In this document: one piece after another, positions 25,386-35,782 of the stretch
Layout of the letters: the number at the start of each line of letters is the position of its first letter
How positions within the stretch are numbered: the first letter of the stretch is position 1
Notes under the pieces: generated by a model
What the model was told of the DNA's origin: nothing
Databases searched by the model: none
Seen by the model: only the letters and a program-made list of their open reading frames with translations
Assembly (NCBI GenBank): GCA_017311185.1
Contig: JAESUZ010004805.1
Coordinates: forward strand, 238,586-302,585
Length of the DNA: 64,000 nucleotides
Source of the DNA: Proteles cristata cristata
Lineage: Eukaryota; Chordata; Mammalia; Carnivora; Hyaenidae
Reading direction: 5' to 3'
Translations under genes and position numbers: made by a program

Positions 25386-25842
25386 ACAAAGAGGATTAAA
25401 TATATTGATGATGGTAACAACAATTGACCCTGGCGACAACAGTGACGATAATTGACTTTGGATTCCAGTGATGTGAGTAGCAGTCGTGGTTCTGTTACTT
25501 ACCAGTCACAGGACAATTGCTTTACTTCAGTCTCCATTTACACATCCACCAGTTACTTTGAGAATCTAATGTCAGGAGTCTGGCACATTGTGTGTGTTCA
25601 GAGGAGGTGGGTCTGGCCTGAAGAGCTGCAGAGACACACACGTTCCTCACTGGAAAGGGTTATCTTTTCCTGGGCCCTGATGGCACCCGAGGCCTTTTTT
25701 CTTATTAGTGGGGTTTTCTTAGTAAAGGGCTGAGTGGAAGAGAAATGTCAGGTAGGCTACATCCAGAAGCTAAAAAGAGCTGTGTGGTAAAGAATCAGAA
25801 GGGAATCAGAAACTTCTGAACAAAACTAAAATAAGGACCCTC

Positions 25843-26043
25843 GGGGCACCTGGGTGACTCAGTTCGTTAAGCCTCCAGCTCAGATCATGATCTCAGAATT
25901 CATGAGTTCAAGCCCCACAATGGGCTCTATGCTGACAGCTCAGAGCCTAGAGCCTGCTTTGGATTCTGTGTGTCTCTCTCCCTCTCTGCCGCCTTCCCCG
26001 CTTGTGCTCTGTCTCTCATAAATAAATAAACATTAAAAATAAA
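25843..26043 (+). mobile_element. Feline tRNA-Lys SINE, sense
   Basis: ggggcacctgggtgactcag head, CT-rich tract, and tail AAATAAATAAACATTAAAAATAAA-like. An imperfect short duplication (aaggaccct against aaagaccct) flanks it. Confidence 0.92.
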
Positions 26044-26389
26044 AAGACCCTGACAGATTTGTAGGGTTTTGCAGTTCCCCCCATGTCTTCCTGTCCTTGG
26101 GTTCTCCTGGCCTTTCCCTGGAGTGGCTATACTGAGTCCTTCAGAACAAGCAATCCTGAGAGGTTATCTTGGAAGGTAGCAAGACCCACATGCTCCTCTT
26201 CACAGTCCATGTTGAGGAAGGAAGTAGGAAACCCAGGGGACAGGTAGTTAGAAAGGGGAAAGTCACCTCTCCAGGAGAGAAGGAGACAGAGGACCCAAGG
26301 CCAGTTCCCAGAAGAAAAAGAGAACAAGGGACACTTGAGGAGGAAGGTCACCAGGAAGCCCCAGCTGAGGGACAAGAGAGGCAAACCTC

Positions 26390-26700
26390 ATGTTGCTGGC
26401 GTCTGCCCAGTATGATTAAACAGACACCCGGGACTCACTACAGCAGGATCATTAGCTCTGAGACCCGCTGCCACTCATACCTGAAATGAGTTTGGATTTA
26501 GAAAGCCTGCAATGAGCCGAGTGGTATGGATTGGAGTGAAGCACACGGCTTAATCAGAGGCATGAAAGCAGCTGACAAATTACAGCGTGATTTGTCATCA
26601 TCTCAGGACTCGGCAAGTGTTTGTCCCTGAAAGAATCAATACCTGAAGAGAAAAGGGCCATATTTTTAGAAACTTCTGGATGGGTAATTTATTTCAAGTG
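26390..26700. promoter_or_regulatory. Candidate conserved non-coding element with a perfect inverted repeat
   Basis: I recognise no repeat family here, and composition differs from the flanking repeat debris. At 26573-26597 lies tgacaaat, a 9-nt spacer, then its exact reverse complement atttgtca. An E-box cagctg overlaps its left edge, and a TAAT core lies 21 bp to the left at 26551-26554. No coding frame with splice borders is convincing. The regulatory role is inference only. Confidence 0.3.
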
Positions 26701-26984
26701 AGTGGAGAGTTTATTTATGTTGGTGCCCCCACAGATCCAATGGACAGTATATTTATACGAAGCCAGAAAATGCTATCATTTCTTCTAATCAATTTGCCCC
26801 TTTGAACAGCTGTACCTTGAAGCTTTCAGTGATAAATTCAGGCCCCATGTTGAAAGCTCAACCCAGGAAGTAATTTCTAACTCCACCTTTAGCACTCCTT
26901 CCTTCTGCATAGTATGTTACATCTGCTTAAACTTTCCACATGGATTCCATCTTACCAGACAAAAATGAGATGGACAGGGAAGGT

Positions 26985-27110
26985 GGTGTTAACCTCAATC
27001 TACAGATGAGGAAACTGAGGCTCAAGAGTTGAAGGGAGTATTAGCCAATGTGCATAGAAAGCAAGATCTCCTCTCCTCCAATTGTGTCCCCCCCATCGAC
27101 ATTGGACTGT
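26985..27110 (-). repeat. MIR fragment, antisense
   Basis: tctacagatgaggaaactga followed by ggctcaagagttgaagggag: the reversed MIR core and flank. Confidence 0.55.
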
Positions 27111-27224
27111 AAGAGATTGTACAACTAGATAACCTAATGAAAGAGAAATCATGGAGAAAAAGGTAAGAATGTGTCTGAAGTACTTAGCTATAGGAATGTT
27201 CACGGTGGGGTTGGGGGGGGAAGG

Positions 27225-27385
27225 ACAGCGTACTGTGCAAGCAGAGAACGGGGGCCTGCATTCAAACTTGGGTTCAAATCCCAGTGCTGGTACAGCCATG
27301 GGCAGCCTACATACCCCTCTGAGCCACATTTTTTCCATCCCTAAAGAGAGGATAACTAATATTCTTCATAGAATACTTGCAAACT
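27225..27385 (+). repeat. MIR SINE
   Basis: cctgcattcaaacttgggtt, caaatcccagtgctggtaca, tctgagccacattttttcca, then aagagaggataactaatatt: sense MIR. Confidence 0.65.
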
Positions 27386-27403
27386 TAAAAATAAAAAATA
27401 TGT

Positions 27404-27570
27404 GGGGTGCCTGGGTGGTTCAGTCGGTTGAGCATCCAATTCTTGATTTTAGTTCAGGTAATGATCTCACAGTTGTGAGATCAAGCCCTGCATCAGGCTT
27501 TGCACTGGGTGCTTGGGATTCTTTCTCCCCCTCTCCTTCTGCCTCTCCCTCTCTCTCTCAAAAAAAAAAA
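27404..27570 (+). mobile_element. Carnivore tRNA-Lys SINE, older type, sense
   Basis: ggggtgcctgggtggttcag head. The short middle (gcactgggtgcttgggattc) lacks the segment of the young feline subfamily. It ends in an A tail that runs into an AT microsatellite. Confidence 0.88.
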
Positions 27571-27612
27571 ATATATATATATATATTTTTTTATATATAT
27601 GTATATATAATA
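27570..27612 (+). repeat. (AT)n tract grown from a SINE tail
   Basis: Alternating AT with a T run, immediately after the SINE A tail. Confidence 0.85.
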
Positions 27613-27930
27613 TTTCCTCATCACAGCGTCTTGCAAAAGCAAGAGTGCAGCAAATGCTGTTTATTTTGTTTTATTAGCTACAATTTTCACATCATGTTTA
27701 CAACAGAAAAGCAAATTGAGAGAATATAAATGTTCTGTAGTGAAATGGTTAAACGAATATGGTGGCAATACAACAGGTTTCTATCCAGGTATTAAGTAGG
27801 ATGTATAAAAAATTTAAGATGTAAACATTTTCAATTTATATGAACACCATCTCATTTTCTGAAATCCATAATGTGTGCCACTTATACATGTATGTGTTTT
27901 GTACATTTTACATTTATATATACACACATA

Positions 27931-27952
27931 TGTGTACATATATATGTACACA
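27931..27952 (+). repeat. 22-bp perfect palindrome
   Basis: Starts tgtgtaca and ends tgtacaca around a TATATA centre; fully self-complementary, within a TA/CA-rich stretch. Confidence 0.9.
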
Positions 27953-28039
27953 CACTTTTTTAACCCTGGAAGTATTATATACACAAGAATATATTAATTC
28001 TGGTTACCTCTAGGTGGTGTGATTTATAATCCCTCTTTT

Positions 28040-28245
28040 ATTATTTCTGTGCTGCCCAATGTGGTAGCCACCTGCCACATGTAGCTATTTAACTTTAATT
28101 AAAATTAAATAAAATTTCAAAATTGATTTCTCAGTCATACTTCCACATTTCACCAGGCACACGTGATCAGTAGCTTCCACGTTGGGCGGTGTGGACTTAG
28201 CACACTCCCATCATCACTGTGAGCTCCATTGGACAGTGCTGATCA
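28040..28245. repeat. Ancient DNA-transposon-like repeat, family unassigned
   Basis: Starts ctgtgctgcccaatgtggta and ends tgagctccattggacagtgc, near-complementary termini (tgctgcccaatg against cattggacagtgc) as expected of a degraded inverted-terminal-repeat element. Confidence 0.5.
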
Positions 28246-28512
28246 GGAAACTCAAACCAGGCCTGCCAGATAAGTGTGGGCCAGGCAGGAGCCTCCCTCT
28301 GCCCTACATCCGTCTTTCCAGCATTTTCATTGCACCTACTTCTTCCTTCTTAATGAGGATTTTTCTTCTCACATTTTATAACTCTCTGTGTGTGTCAAAG
28401 CAAGGATTACCTTATTCACAGTGGTTCTAACAGTGATTAGCTCTCCTCGTGATCCTATTAAAAATGGATTTTTCTGACTTAATAACCTCATGGTGTTCTC
28501 TCTCTCTCACAG

Positions 28513-28598
28513 GAGGTGCAGTTTGAACCCGAATGTTTCTGCAACACCATCGTGTGTGAGAAACCCAACAACCACCTCAACAAATTTAAGGGTTATAT
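28513..28598 (+). CDS. ATP10B: ATP10B exon e2: actuator domain
   Basis: 86 nt. Acceptor tctctcacag at 28511-28512; donor AT|gtaagt at 28599. It starts in phase 0 (GAG GTG CAG) and ends after two bases of a codon that the next exon completes as ATG. It encodes [16 protein letters not shown] and then the highly conserved P-N-N-x-L-N-K-F-K-G-Y of the A domain. Two cysteines in the E-C-F-C stretch differ from the leucine and histidine I recall in human ATP10B. Confidence 0.95.
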
Positions 28599-28710
28599 GT
28601 AAGTATCTAATGCCCCCGTACTGCTGGAAACACTTTTTCTTGAAATGGCCAAAGAGAGAAGCATCTGGTTCCTAAGGATGTGTCTTGCTTTTTACCATAA
28701 AGAAATGCTA

Positions 28711-28913
28711 GGGACACCTGGGTGGCTCAGTTGGTTAAGCATCCAACTCTTGACTTCGGCTCAGGTCATGATCTCACAGTTTGGTTCATGAGATTCATCT
28801 CAAGTTGGGCTCTGAGCTGACAGTGTGGAGCCTGCTTGAAATTCTCTCTGCCCTTCCCTGTTTGTGTTTTCTCTCTCCTCCCCTCTCAGAATAAATAAGT
28901 AAACATTTTAAAA
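28711..28913 (+). mobile_element. Carnivore tRNA-Lys SINE, older type, sense
   Basis: gggacacctgggtggctcag head, short middle (gacagtgtggagcctgcttg), CT-rich tract, AATAAATAAGTAAACA tail. Lies 113 bp after the e2 donor. Confidence 0.9.
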
Positions 28914-29139
28914 ACTGCTAGAGAAAGCTAAATTGGAAAACTTTTCCTATATATATATTTTGCCAGCACGGCAGTTAATTATCTTGCAGGGCTGAATTTA
29001 ACAATTGGTGAAATAACATCAAAATCCAGACTATGCCCTGATTCAGTAAAAGCAAGTATGATCTCACTAAGGTCAGTTTTCTAAAAGAACTTCTGTTGCA
29101 TCCCAGGTAAGAACAGGGTCTTTTTTGAGTTTGACAGAC

Positions 29140-29360
29140 CTGGTTTTGAAATCAGGTCATATCACTTACAAGCTGTGTGGCTTTGAATAAATTAACCTCT
29201 CTGAGTCTTGGTTTTCATAACGGTTCTGAGATTTACATCATAGGACTTTTCTAAGAATTAAGTTGTTTATCACATGAAAAGCCCTTAGCCCTTAGCCCTT
29301 ACTCTGTGCCTACTGGCACAGAGTAAACACTCAGTTAATGGTAGCTGCGCTGTTGTAGCT
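29140..29360 (+). repeat. MIR SINE with internal hairpin
   Basis: gacagacctggttttgaaat, cttacaagctgtgtggcttt, aaccTctctgagtcttggtt, then ctaagaattaag. Its 3' part carries three tandem gccctta units followed by a 12-bp perfect stem with a 4-nt loop (29299-29326). Confidence 0.7.
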
Positions 29361-29459
29361 GTTATTCTTATGCCTTAGCTTTGGTTTGGCCTGAGAATCT
29401 TACCGTAATTCTGCTCCCACATCAGACTACTGGTCTTCATGCAAAGGAAGACCAAAAAT

Positions 29460-29700
29460 AGAGCAGCGGTAACAGATGTGAATAAATGCTCTTAACAGCT
29501 TTTAGAGTACTTACACAGAACATCATCTCTTTGAAAATGTACAACCACTTAAGGGAATGAATATTATGATCTCCATTTTTCAGATAGGGAATCTGATGAT
29601 CTATGACTTTTCCATATAGCCCCAAAGGTGCACAATAGGTACCAGACAACACCAGGATTTAAATTCAGGTATTTCCAGTCCAGCTCCAGTGTGTTTCCCA
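29460..29700 (-). repeat. MIR SINE, antisense, diverged
   Basis: ttatgatctccatttttcag, ataggg aatctgatgatcta, then aggatttaaattcaggtatt: reversed MIR. Confidence 0.5.
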
Positions 29701-30122
29701 TTGTTGTGCAGAACAGAACTAGTTTGATAAGGTGACCTCTTGACCAATCGAGGCTGGAATGAGACTTAACTAGGCTTCTTGGAAGGCAGATGTCTGTGCT
29801 TTCTTTCCACTCTCAATTTCTCAGGCCTATATGGGATGTCATGAGGAACAATATGAGAGGGGAAAGGATAAGAACAATACAAGATAAATAGCAGCTCTTA
29901 AACACGAATTGTTTCTAAATGCACATATAGCACAGATGGAGACAGGCAGAGAAGGGCCTGAGCTCCGGGCAAGAGGAGGATTCCTTGCAGGCATCTGTTC
30001 AGGTAGAACTCGCCAACTGTCCCAGCAAAAAGGCCCTCCCTCTTGCTGAGGTTTGTGGATTTGGTTCATCCCAAGTCAGCTGTGAGACATTCTCTTGTTA
30101 GAGTCAAATAATTGCAAATGGA

Positions 30123-30334
30123 GGGCGCCTGGGTGGCTCAGTCAGTCAATCATCAGACTTCAGCTCAGGTCATTATCTTGCAGTTAATGGGTCCAAGCCC
30201 CACAATGGGCTCTATGCTGACCGCTCAGAGCCTGGAGCCTGCTTCAGATTCTGTGTTTCCCTGTCTCTCTGTTCCTCCTCAGCTCACACTTTGTCTCTCT
30301 CTCTCTCTTAAAAACATTAAAAAGAAAAAAAAGG
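30123..30334 (+). mobile_element. Feline tRNA-Lys SINE, sense
   Basis: gggcgcctgggtggctcagt head to an AAAAAGAAAAAAAAGG tail. The exact 13-bp duplication aattgcaaatgga lies at 30110-30122 and 30335-30347. Confidence 0.95.
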
Positions 30335-30639
30335 AATTGCAAATGGAAATGACTGTGTGATTCCATGCAAGTTAATGGTACACTACTTGGTGACCCCTAG
30401 TGTTGGAAAACTGCATGAGGGCCTAGGTTCCTGAGCCCTAGGATGTTCCACGTACTAGGTATGCAACCTTGGAAAAATCTCTCACCCACTTTGGCCTTTA
30501 TCTTTTTCACAAGGAAGTATAATCACCCTGCTAATTTCCCAGAGCTATGAAGAATTAAATGATGTAAGTAAACTTAGTTTATAACCACTGTAAGGGATAG
30601 TTGATATTGAAAGGTATATTGAGTGGTAGTATAGCACTT

Positions 30640-30790
30640 TAGAGCCAGACTTTGTGGACTTGAATCCCTATTCTGACATTTACTAGCTCTATGAGCTTGC
30701 CTCAGTTTCCTTGTCTATTAAGTGGGTATGATAACATACCCTGTCTTACAAGGTTGTCATGATGATTAACTGAGGTGGGAAAACTATTAC
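30640..30790 (+). repeat. MIR SINE
   Basis: ttagagccagactttgtgga, cttgaatccctattctgaca, gcctcagtttccttgtctat, aagtgggtatgataacatac: sense MIR. Confidence 0.75.
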
Positions 30791-31685
30791 AACTGGACCT
30801 AGAGAAATGAAGTATTAAAGAACTAAACAGAGAAAAGCCATACAGGTTCAGATTACTATTCTCTGTGTTCTCCCTAATGCTTTGGAGAAGTTGTATTTAA
30901 ATGACCTAAATATCCCCAAGGAAGGGCATCAAGATCAAGTAAGGGCCAGACCCCAAGTAATAACTGGTATTGGTTGGCCTCGGAAGTTTCTCATGAGAGT
31001 TGGAAAACTGCAATGCACCTGAGGCTAGAGCATGGAAAGAGCTCTTTCTCTCTGCTTTAAGGACCTGCCTCCCATACACTACACAGAGGGCCACCATCCA
31101 CTTCCTTTGAAGTCTGTTTATTTCATAAGAGACTGAACAAGAGGAGGGTGATATAGGAGAGAGGCGAATGAGAGATGTAGCTCCAAACAAGAGGAGCCTC
31201 GCCATCACACAGTGTGAGAGGTGGGGACTGTCTGGTGACTTTGATGTTAACAGACTTGGGCGCTGAACTTGTGCCATCTGGTCCCAGCCTTGGGGTGAGA
31301 ATGAGCAGGAAACACTGCCTGAGGGAACACAGCACAGCCTTTGTAGGGCCGCAAGCCAGTTCCCCCACACTCTGTCCCTAAAACCATCTTCAGTAAGAAA
31401 TCAGCCAAGGCTTTCTCAGCAGAGTTCTGACTTTGAGATGGGTAAATAATGATTTCCACAAGGATGAATTCCCTTGTAATGGTCCAGCCCCCACCAGGAC
31501 TCCCAGGAGTGGTGAAGTTTGCACTTGAACATGGAGATTAGATGCCAAGTTAATAATACCCACTACTCTTCTGAAAAAGAGGGAGGAGAGGTATCGTGTT
31601 CATTCACCACTTTTAGTTCTATGACACTAGCCAGTGACAACATGGAGAGGTCACCAAACCACTCTCCATATTTCCTCATCCCCAG

Positions 31686-31792
31686 GGAGCATCCTGACCA
31701 GTCGAGGACCGGCCTTGGCAGTGAGAGTCTTCTGCTTCGAGGTTGTACCATCAGAAACACCAAGGTGGCTGTTGGCATTGTCATCTATGCAG
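31686..31792 (+). CDS. ATP10B: ATP10B exon e3: end of actuator domain
   Basis: 107 nt. Acceptor tcatccccag at 31684-31685. The first G completes the ATG codon from e2. It encodes [10 protein letters not shown], then [13 protein letters not shown] and V-G-I-V-I-Y-A-G, the conserved close of the P4 A domain before M3. The last base is the first of a glycine codon completed in e4. The donor is CAG|gtcatt at 31793, GT but with a poor +3 to +6 match. The phase and the downstream acceptor fit only this site. Confidence 0.94.
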
Positions 31793-32119
31793 GTCATTGA
31801 TTTATTTTGTGTCTTCCCCTTATACTCCCTCCTCTAGCCCTTCCGAATCCATCTTAAGTTAGTGGGAATTCACAATATTTCTAAGCAGTACAAGAAACTT
31901 CCCATTTCTCAGCTAAGCAAAGAAAGTCTAGAATCATAATAGCTCACTCCATCCACAAGAGATACATTTAGATTCCCAGCTAAGGCCACTCATCTGAACA
32001 GAAAGAGGAACTCATACTCAACTCGAATGGATTTTAAACACTAACTAAAAGCAGCAGGAAGAGTGTTTCTTGAGTCAAACTTGACAACTTTTTAGGGAAA
32101 AAAAGTTGTGAAAACTGTG

Positions 32120-32290
32120 GTAAGTTTCCTCATCTGTGCAATGGGAAGAACATTTGGCTCAGACTCATAGAGTACTCATGAGGATCAAATGACCAACATA
32201 GGAAAAGCACACAACACTATCTAACAAACTGAGTGCTCAGTGGGTTTTAGTTAGCATATACAGTTATGCATTTATTATTATCTTTATTCG
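32120..32290 (+). repeat. MIR fragment
   Basis: aagtttcctcatctgtgcaa, tgggaagaacatttggctca, catagagtactcatgaggat and a terminal TTATTATTATC region. Confidence 0.65.
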
Positions 32291-33199
32291 TTTTGAGGTG
32301 CCTTAGTTCTCCTTTCTACTTTGATTTTGCTTTCCAATGGGGGGGGTGGGGAAAGCACTTCTCACAATGAATCTGAAGTCTTAGAGCACAGTCTTAGGAC
32401 TGCTATATTCTTCCTACTTCACGTCCAGCATTTGGTTGATACTCCATCAATTTCTGTTCTTATATCAACAACTTCAGACTTCTTCCACAGAGAAAACACA
32501 GTCTCCCTTGAGTGTCCACCTTCACTGAAAGATCCCAGAACACGTTTTCCTGGATCCTCCACTCAATAGGACATCTTGATATATTTTGCTTGTTTGTTAG
32601 TTCTTCTGATTTAATTTGTTTCAGAGTTCATGGAACTCCACTTTTGATAGACATGGAAGGGAATTTAAGAATGCTAAGATTCACTTTTTGTCAAAGAAAA
32701 AGAGATTAAAAAAGTAATGTCCCAATATAGCTAGCTTTACCTAACTTGGTGGAGGCTTGTTGTATATGTTAGTTCAGGTAAATATTTTCGAGGGTCTTCG
32801 GCAGTGGAGTTCAATGCCATCGGTGGACCTACGAAAGATGAACTCCCCTCCAAATGTCTGCCCCTCCAAAAAAAAACCCTAATCACTTCTCTGTGTGATC
32901 AGAAGCAAACTCTGAGTGGGTGATGGATGTGGCAAATGAGGGGGCAGATTTGGGAGAAAGTGAATCATGACTCTGAGGAGGCGGGCTGCCTGGGGGTGAA
33001 ATTCACTCACTGGGTGCATGTTCCTGAACATCTTGGCTAAGGTTTCAACACAAGGGAACTAAAAGTTCCCACCTTGTAGGGTTATAAGTTTCAAATGAGA
33101 TTATCTGTGAAAGGGATTTAACACAATGCTTGGCACATACTAGCCTCTCAAAAATTGTGAGCAAAAATGGTACTAAGTGTTTTTTGTGTAATTGTCTAG

Positions 33200-33396
33200 A
33201 GCAAGGGGTTCTCCATGTTGGCACTATTGAAATTTTATTCTAGATTGTTCTTTGTGGTAAGGGACTGTCCTGTGGAATTTTAGCAGAATCCCTGGCATCT
33301 AGATGCCGCTAAGATGTAACAACCCAAAATTTCTCAAGACATTGCCATGTGTCCCCTGGGAGCTAAAATCACCCCTGGTTGAGAACAACTGGTCTA
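33200..33396 (-). repeat. MER20-like hAT transposon remnant, antisense
   Basis: gcaaggggttctccatgttg, ggcactattgaaattttatt, agcagaatccctggcatcta, cccaaaatttctcaagacat, tgccatgtgtcccctgggag and cacccctggttgagaacaac: MER20 reversed, nearly full length. Confidence 0.8.
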
Positions 33397-33539
33397 GAGT
33401 CATATTTTCTCCTCTGATAATATGGATGGGCAAACTAGAAGCACCTCAGAGACAAAACAAACAAACAAACAAAAAGACCAAAGTGAGCTTTCCAGAAGAA
33501 AGAGGTGCAATGTAGAAGCACATGGTCCTCACACCAAAC

Positions 33540-33790
33540 ATTTATCGAGCCCCTGCTGTGTTTAAGGATATAATTTATGTACTTTGTGTATTAAGTCATT
33601 CTCCTACCACAAACACACACAACCATTATCTCTCATTCTGCAAATGAGGAATTGAGGTATAAAGGGATTAATTCACCCAAGATCATTTGTCTCCTGAGAT
33701 TAATTCCCTGTAACCCAATGTCAAGAATCTGCAGGGCCAAACCCTGTCTGATTCTAGAGATCACATTCCAACCACTATACCATACTGCCT
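33540..33790 (-). repeat. MIR SINE, antisense
   Basis: tttatcgagcccctgctgtg, ctctcattctgcaaatgagg, aattgaggtataaagggatt, then accactataccatactgcct: reversed MIR. Confidence 0.75.
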
Positions 33791-33964
33791 CCCCTGTGGA
33801 CCCAATTTTTCCAAAAGAACAGAAGGATCTCGGAAGGTGAGGAACAAGATGGGTGGAAAAGGTGTTCTGAGGACCCCTTACATGGGGTGAGCCCGAAGCA
33901 GGTAGCAAGGCCACAGTGCCATCAGTGCAGCCAGCCTGTGCTCATTGTGCTGTGGAAACCACCC

Positions 33965-33988
33965 CACACACACACACACACACACAAC
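33965..33988 (+). repeat. (CA)n microsatellite, short
   Basis: About twelve CA units. Confidence 0.9.
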
Positions 33989-34219
33989 TACAGCGACTGG
34001 GGTCTGATTAATAAGCCCGGAGTTTGCTCACTCCTACTGTTTTGTTGCCACTTTAAATCCACCAGGCAACCAGCTAAACAGCATTAAAGCCATTCGCTGC
34101 TGGAGCTGATGTATCAGTTTTCTTTAATTTTGCACAGCAAATATGTGGGTTGTTGTTTTTTTTAATTTGCTGAAATACAGCATGGTGGTTAAGTTTAGCA
34201 GCCCCAAAGAACAGACTGT

Positions 34220-34410
34220 ATCTAAAGACAAAGTCCAGTCTGGCTCTCAGCTCTTAGCTGTATGGCCTGGGCACCATGGATTGGTGGAAGGAGAAACAAT
34301 GGGAATCAGAATCCAGGTTCTCAGTATGGCTCTGATGTTATGGCTCATTCCCTTTGGGCAAGTCCCTTATCATTGGTCCCCAGCTTCCAACTGGAACAAG
34401 TGTAACTAGA
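34220..34410 (+). repeat. MIR-like fragment
   Basis: gtctggctctcagctcttag, tgtatggcctgggc, then atccaggttctcagtatggc and gggcaagtcccttatcattg, which look like two partly repeated MIR 5' regions. Confidence 0.5.
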
Positions 34411-34559
34411 TGAGATTGGTAGGTTTCAAATTTGTTGTCTTCTCTTTGAACAAAATTTTACGCAGAACTCCAAGCTAGGCATGGAGAAGCTCAGGGTAAT
34501 GCTGGGGTGGAGGCCCTTACCACTCTTGCACAAGAAACACCAACACCTTAGGCTAAGAA

Positions 34560-34890
34560 AGACTTATGAAAACTACTGGCCTCAGACACTGTCCTGTCAC
34601 TGGGCCTTGGCATGTACTGTTCCCCAGCCCAAAACCATGTTCTCTCAACTCTTCTTTCTCCCTTAAAGTCTCCCTTGTATGTCCTCTCCTCTGAGAAGCC
34701 TTCCCTGACCATGTTCTCTAACACCATCTCTTACTTACCAGCTAATTGGTTATTTCATGGGACTTATTACCAGCTGTAATTATTTACTTGTTTTCTTGCA
34801 TATTTTCACCAAAATGTGAGTCATCTGTCTCACTCTTATGAGATTATGCTTGTGTATCCTACCATAAGCATGTAACAGTGCCTTTGTGAA
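34560..34890 (+). repeat. L2 3' fragment
   Basis: Contains tgagaagccttccctgacca, a TTATTACCAGCTGTAATTAT stretch and aaaatgtgagtcatctgtct, the usual progression of the L2 3' end. Confidence 0.65.
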
Positions 34891-35264
34891 AATTAGAAAA
34901 AAAAAAGGCCCTTCCTCCAGACAGCTTGCTGTCATTTGCAGAAAAATATTACAATAAACCTACAAATCTACGACAGCTACAAAATGAGGGGTGTTTCTAG
35001 AGTTGTGCAGTATACAGCCTATACATAGTAGCTCTGTCAGTGCACACCACAGTATCTGGTGTGTAGGGGAAGGTCAGTAAAACATGTGGTAACAAATGGT
35101 GTGAGGTCTCTACAGCTGTTCTCAGCAGTCTCCCTGAGGCAGAAAAGATTTAGGTTACAGGATGAAGCCTCTCTTCTATTATAAGCTCTTAGAACAGCTA
35201 AAGATATGATCCAGGCCAGAGAAAAACAGAAGCTGAGGACTTACTACCTCATTTTCTTCCAAAG

Positions 35265-35396
35265 GCCATGAGACAAAAGCCATGCTGAACAACAATGGCC
35301 CACGATACAAACGCAGCAAGATTGAGCGGCGCATGAACACAGACATCTTCTTCTGCATTGGACTCCTCTTCCTCATGTGCCTTATTGGAGCCGTAG
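35265..35396 (+). CDS. ATP10B: ATP10B exon e4: A domain to M3
   Basis: 132 nt. Acceptor ttccaaag at 35263-35264; GC completes the split glycine codon. It encodes H-E-T-K-A-M-L-N-N, then [12 protein letters not shown], the stalk basic segment conserved in P4-ATPases. The start of M3 follows (codons from 35345: [17 protein letters not shown]). Donor GTAG|gtatgg at 35397, phase 1, leaving the first base of a glycine codon. Confidence 0.95.
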
Positions 35397-35444
35397 GTAT
35401 GGAATGTTCAGAAAGAACAAGACCACAGTAATCTTCTGTTTCTT

Positions 35445-35620
35445 TAGGCAAGTTGTTTCAGCCCTCTGAGCCTCAATTGCCTCATCTACAAATAGAATTA
35501 ATAAAAAGTAAGTCCTATCATGTATTTGAATAGGATGTCAATTGAATAAAAATGCTTGTGAAAATCCACATGCTTACATAATCTAAATATTAGAAATATC
35601 ATCTATTGTTTATTTCTCCA
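35445..35620 (+). repeat. MIR fragment
   Basis: aggcaagttgtttcagccct, ctgagcctcaattgcctcat, ctacaaatagaattaataaa: sense MIR. Confidence 0.6.
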
Positions 35621-35782
35621 AGAAATACTAACTGAACCCAGGCACTCTCTCAGAATGAAAGAAGAAAAAGATATATCAGTATAAGTACTGGTGCTCAAAG
35701 AGCTCATAGGTTAGCGAGGAGTCCAATAAGTGAACAGAATTGATAACCTGTCCTACACATTGAAGACTGCAAACAAGTACAG

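Larger units (their letters stand above)
6964..28512 (+). other. Intron e1-e2, 21.5 kb
   Basis: The largest intron in the window. It holds a 3.9 kb sense L1 (17120-21017), nine feline SINEs, several MIRs, a MER20, a MER5A, an old antisense L1 3' piece and microsatellites, each listed separately. Stretches without an assigned repeat, such as about 7800-8600, 10860-11800, 13300-14000 and 15400-17100, show no exon-like frame with splice borders. A conserved-looking block is listed at 26390-26700. The gene continues from phase 0 at the donor to phase 0 at the acceptor. Confidence 0.8.
28599..31685 (+). other. Intron e2-e3
   Basis: 3.1 kb. It holds two sense SINEs (28711 and 30123), MIRs (29140, 29460 and 30640), and a hairpin at 29299-29326. 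A 154-aa minus-strand frame at 30906-31370 has no recognisable domain and overlaps two other minus-strand frames, so I treat it as chance. Confidence 0.8.
31793..35264 (+). other. Intron e3-e4
   Basis: 3.5 kb with no feline SINE. It holds MIRs (32120, 33540 and 34220), an antisense MER20 (33200), a CA microsatellite (33965) and an L2 piece (34560). The stretches 32300-33050 and 34890-35260 show nothing I can name. Confidence 0.75.

Noticed and set aside
26169..26489. 106-aa lysine/glutamate-rich frame near the candidate conserved block
   Set aside because: Purine-rich composition gives the frame by chance; no family, no splice borders, and it overlaps an equal frame on the other strand.
30906..31370. 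154-aa minus-strand frame
   Set aside because: No domain; two other frames overlap on the same strand and there is no conserved pattern.
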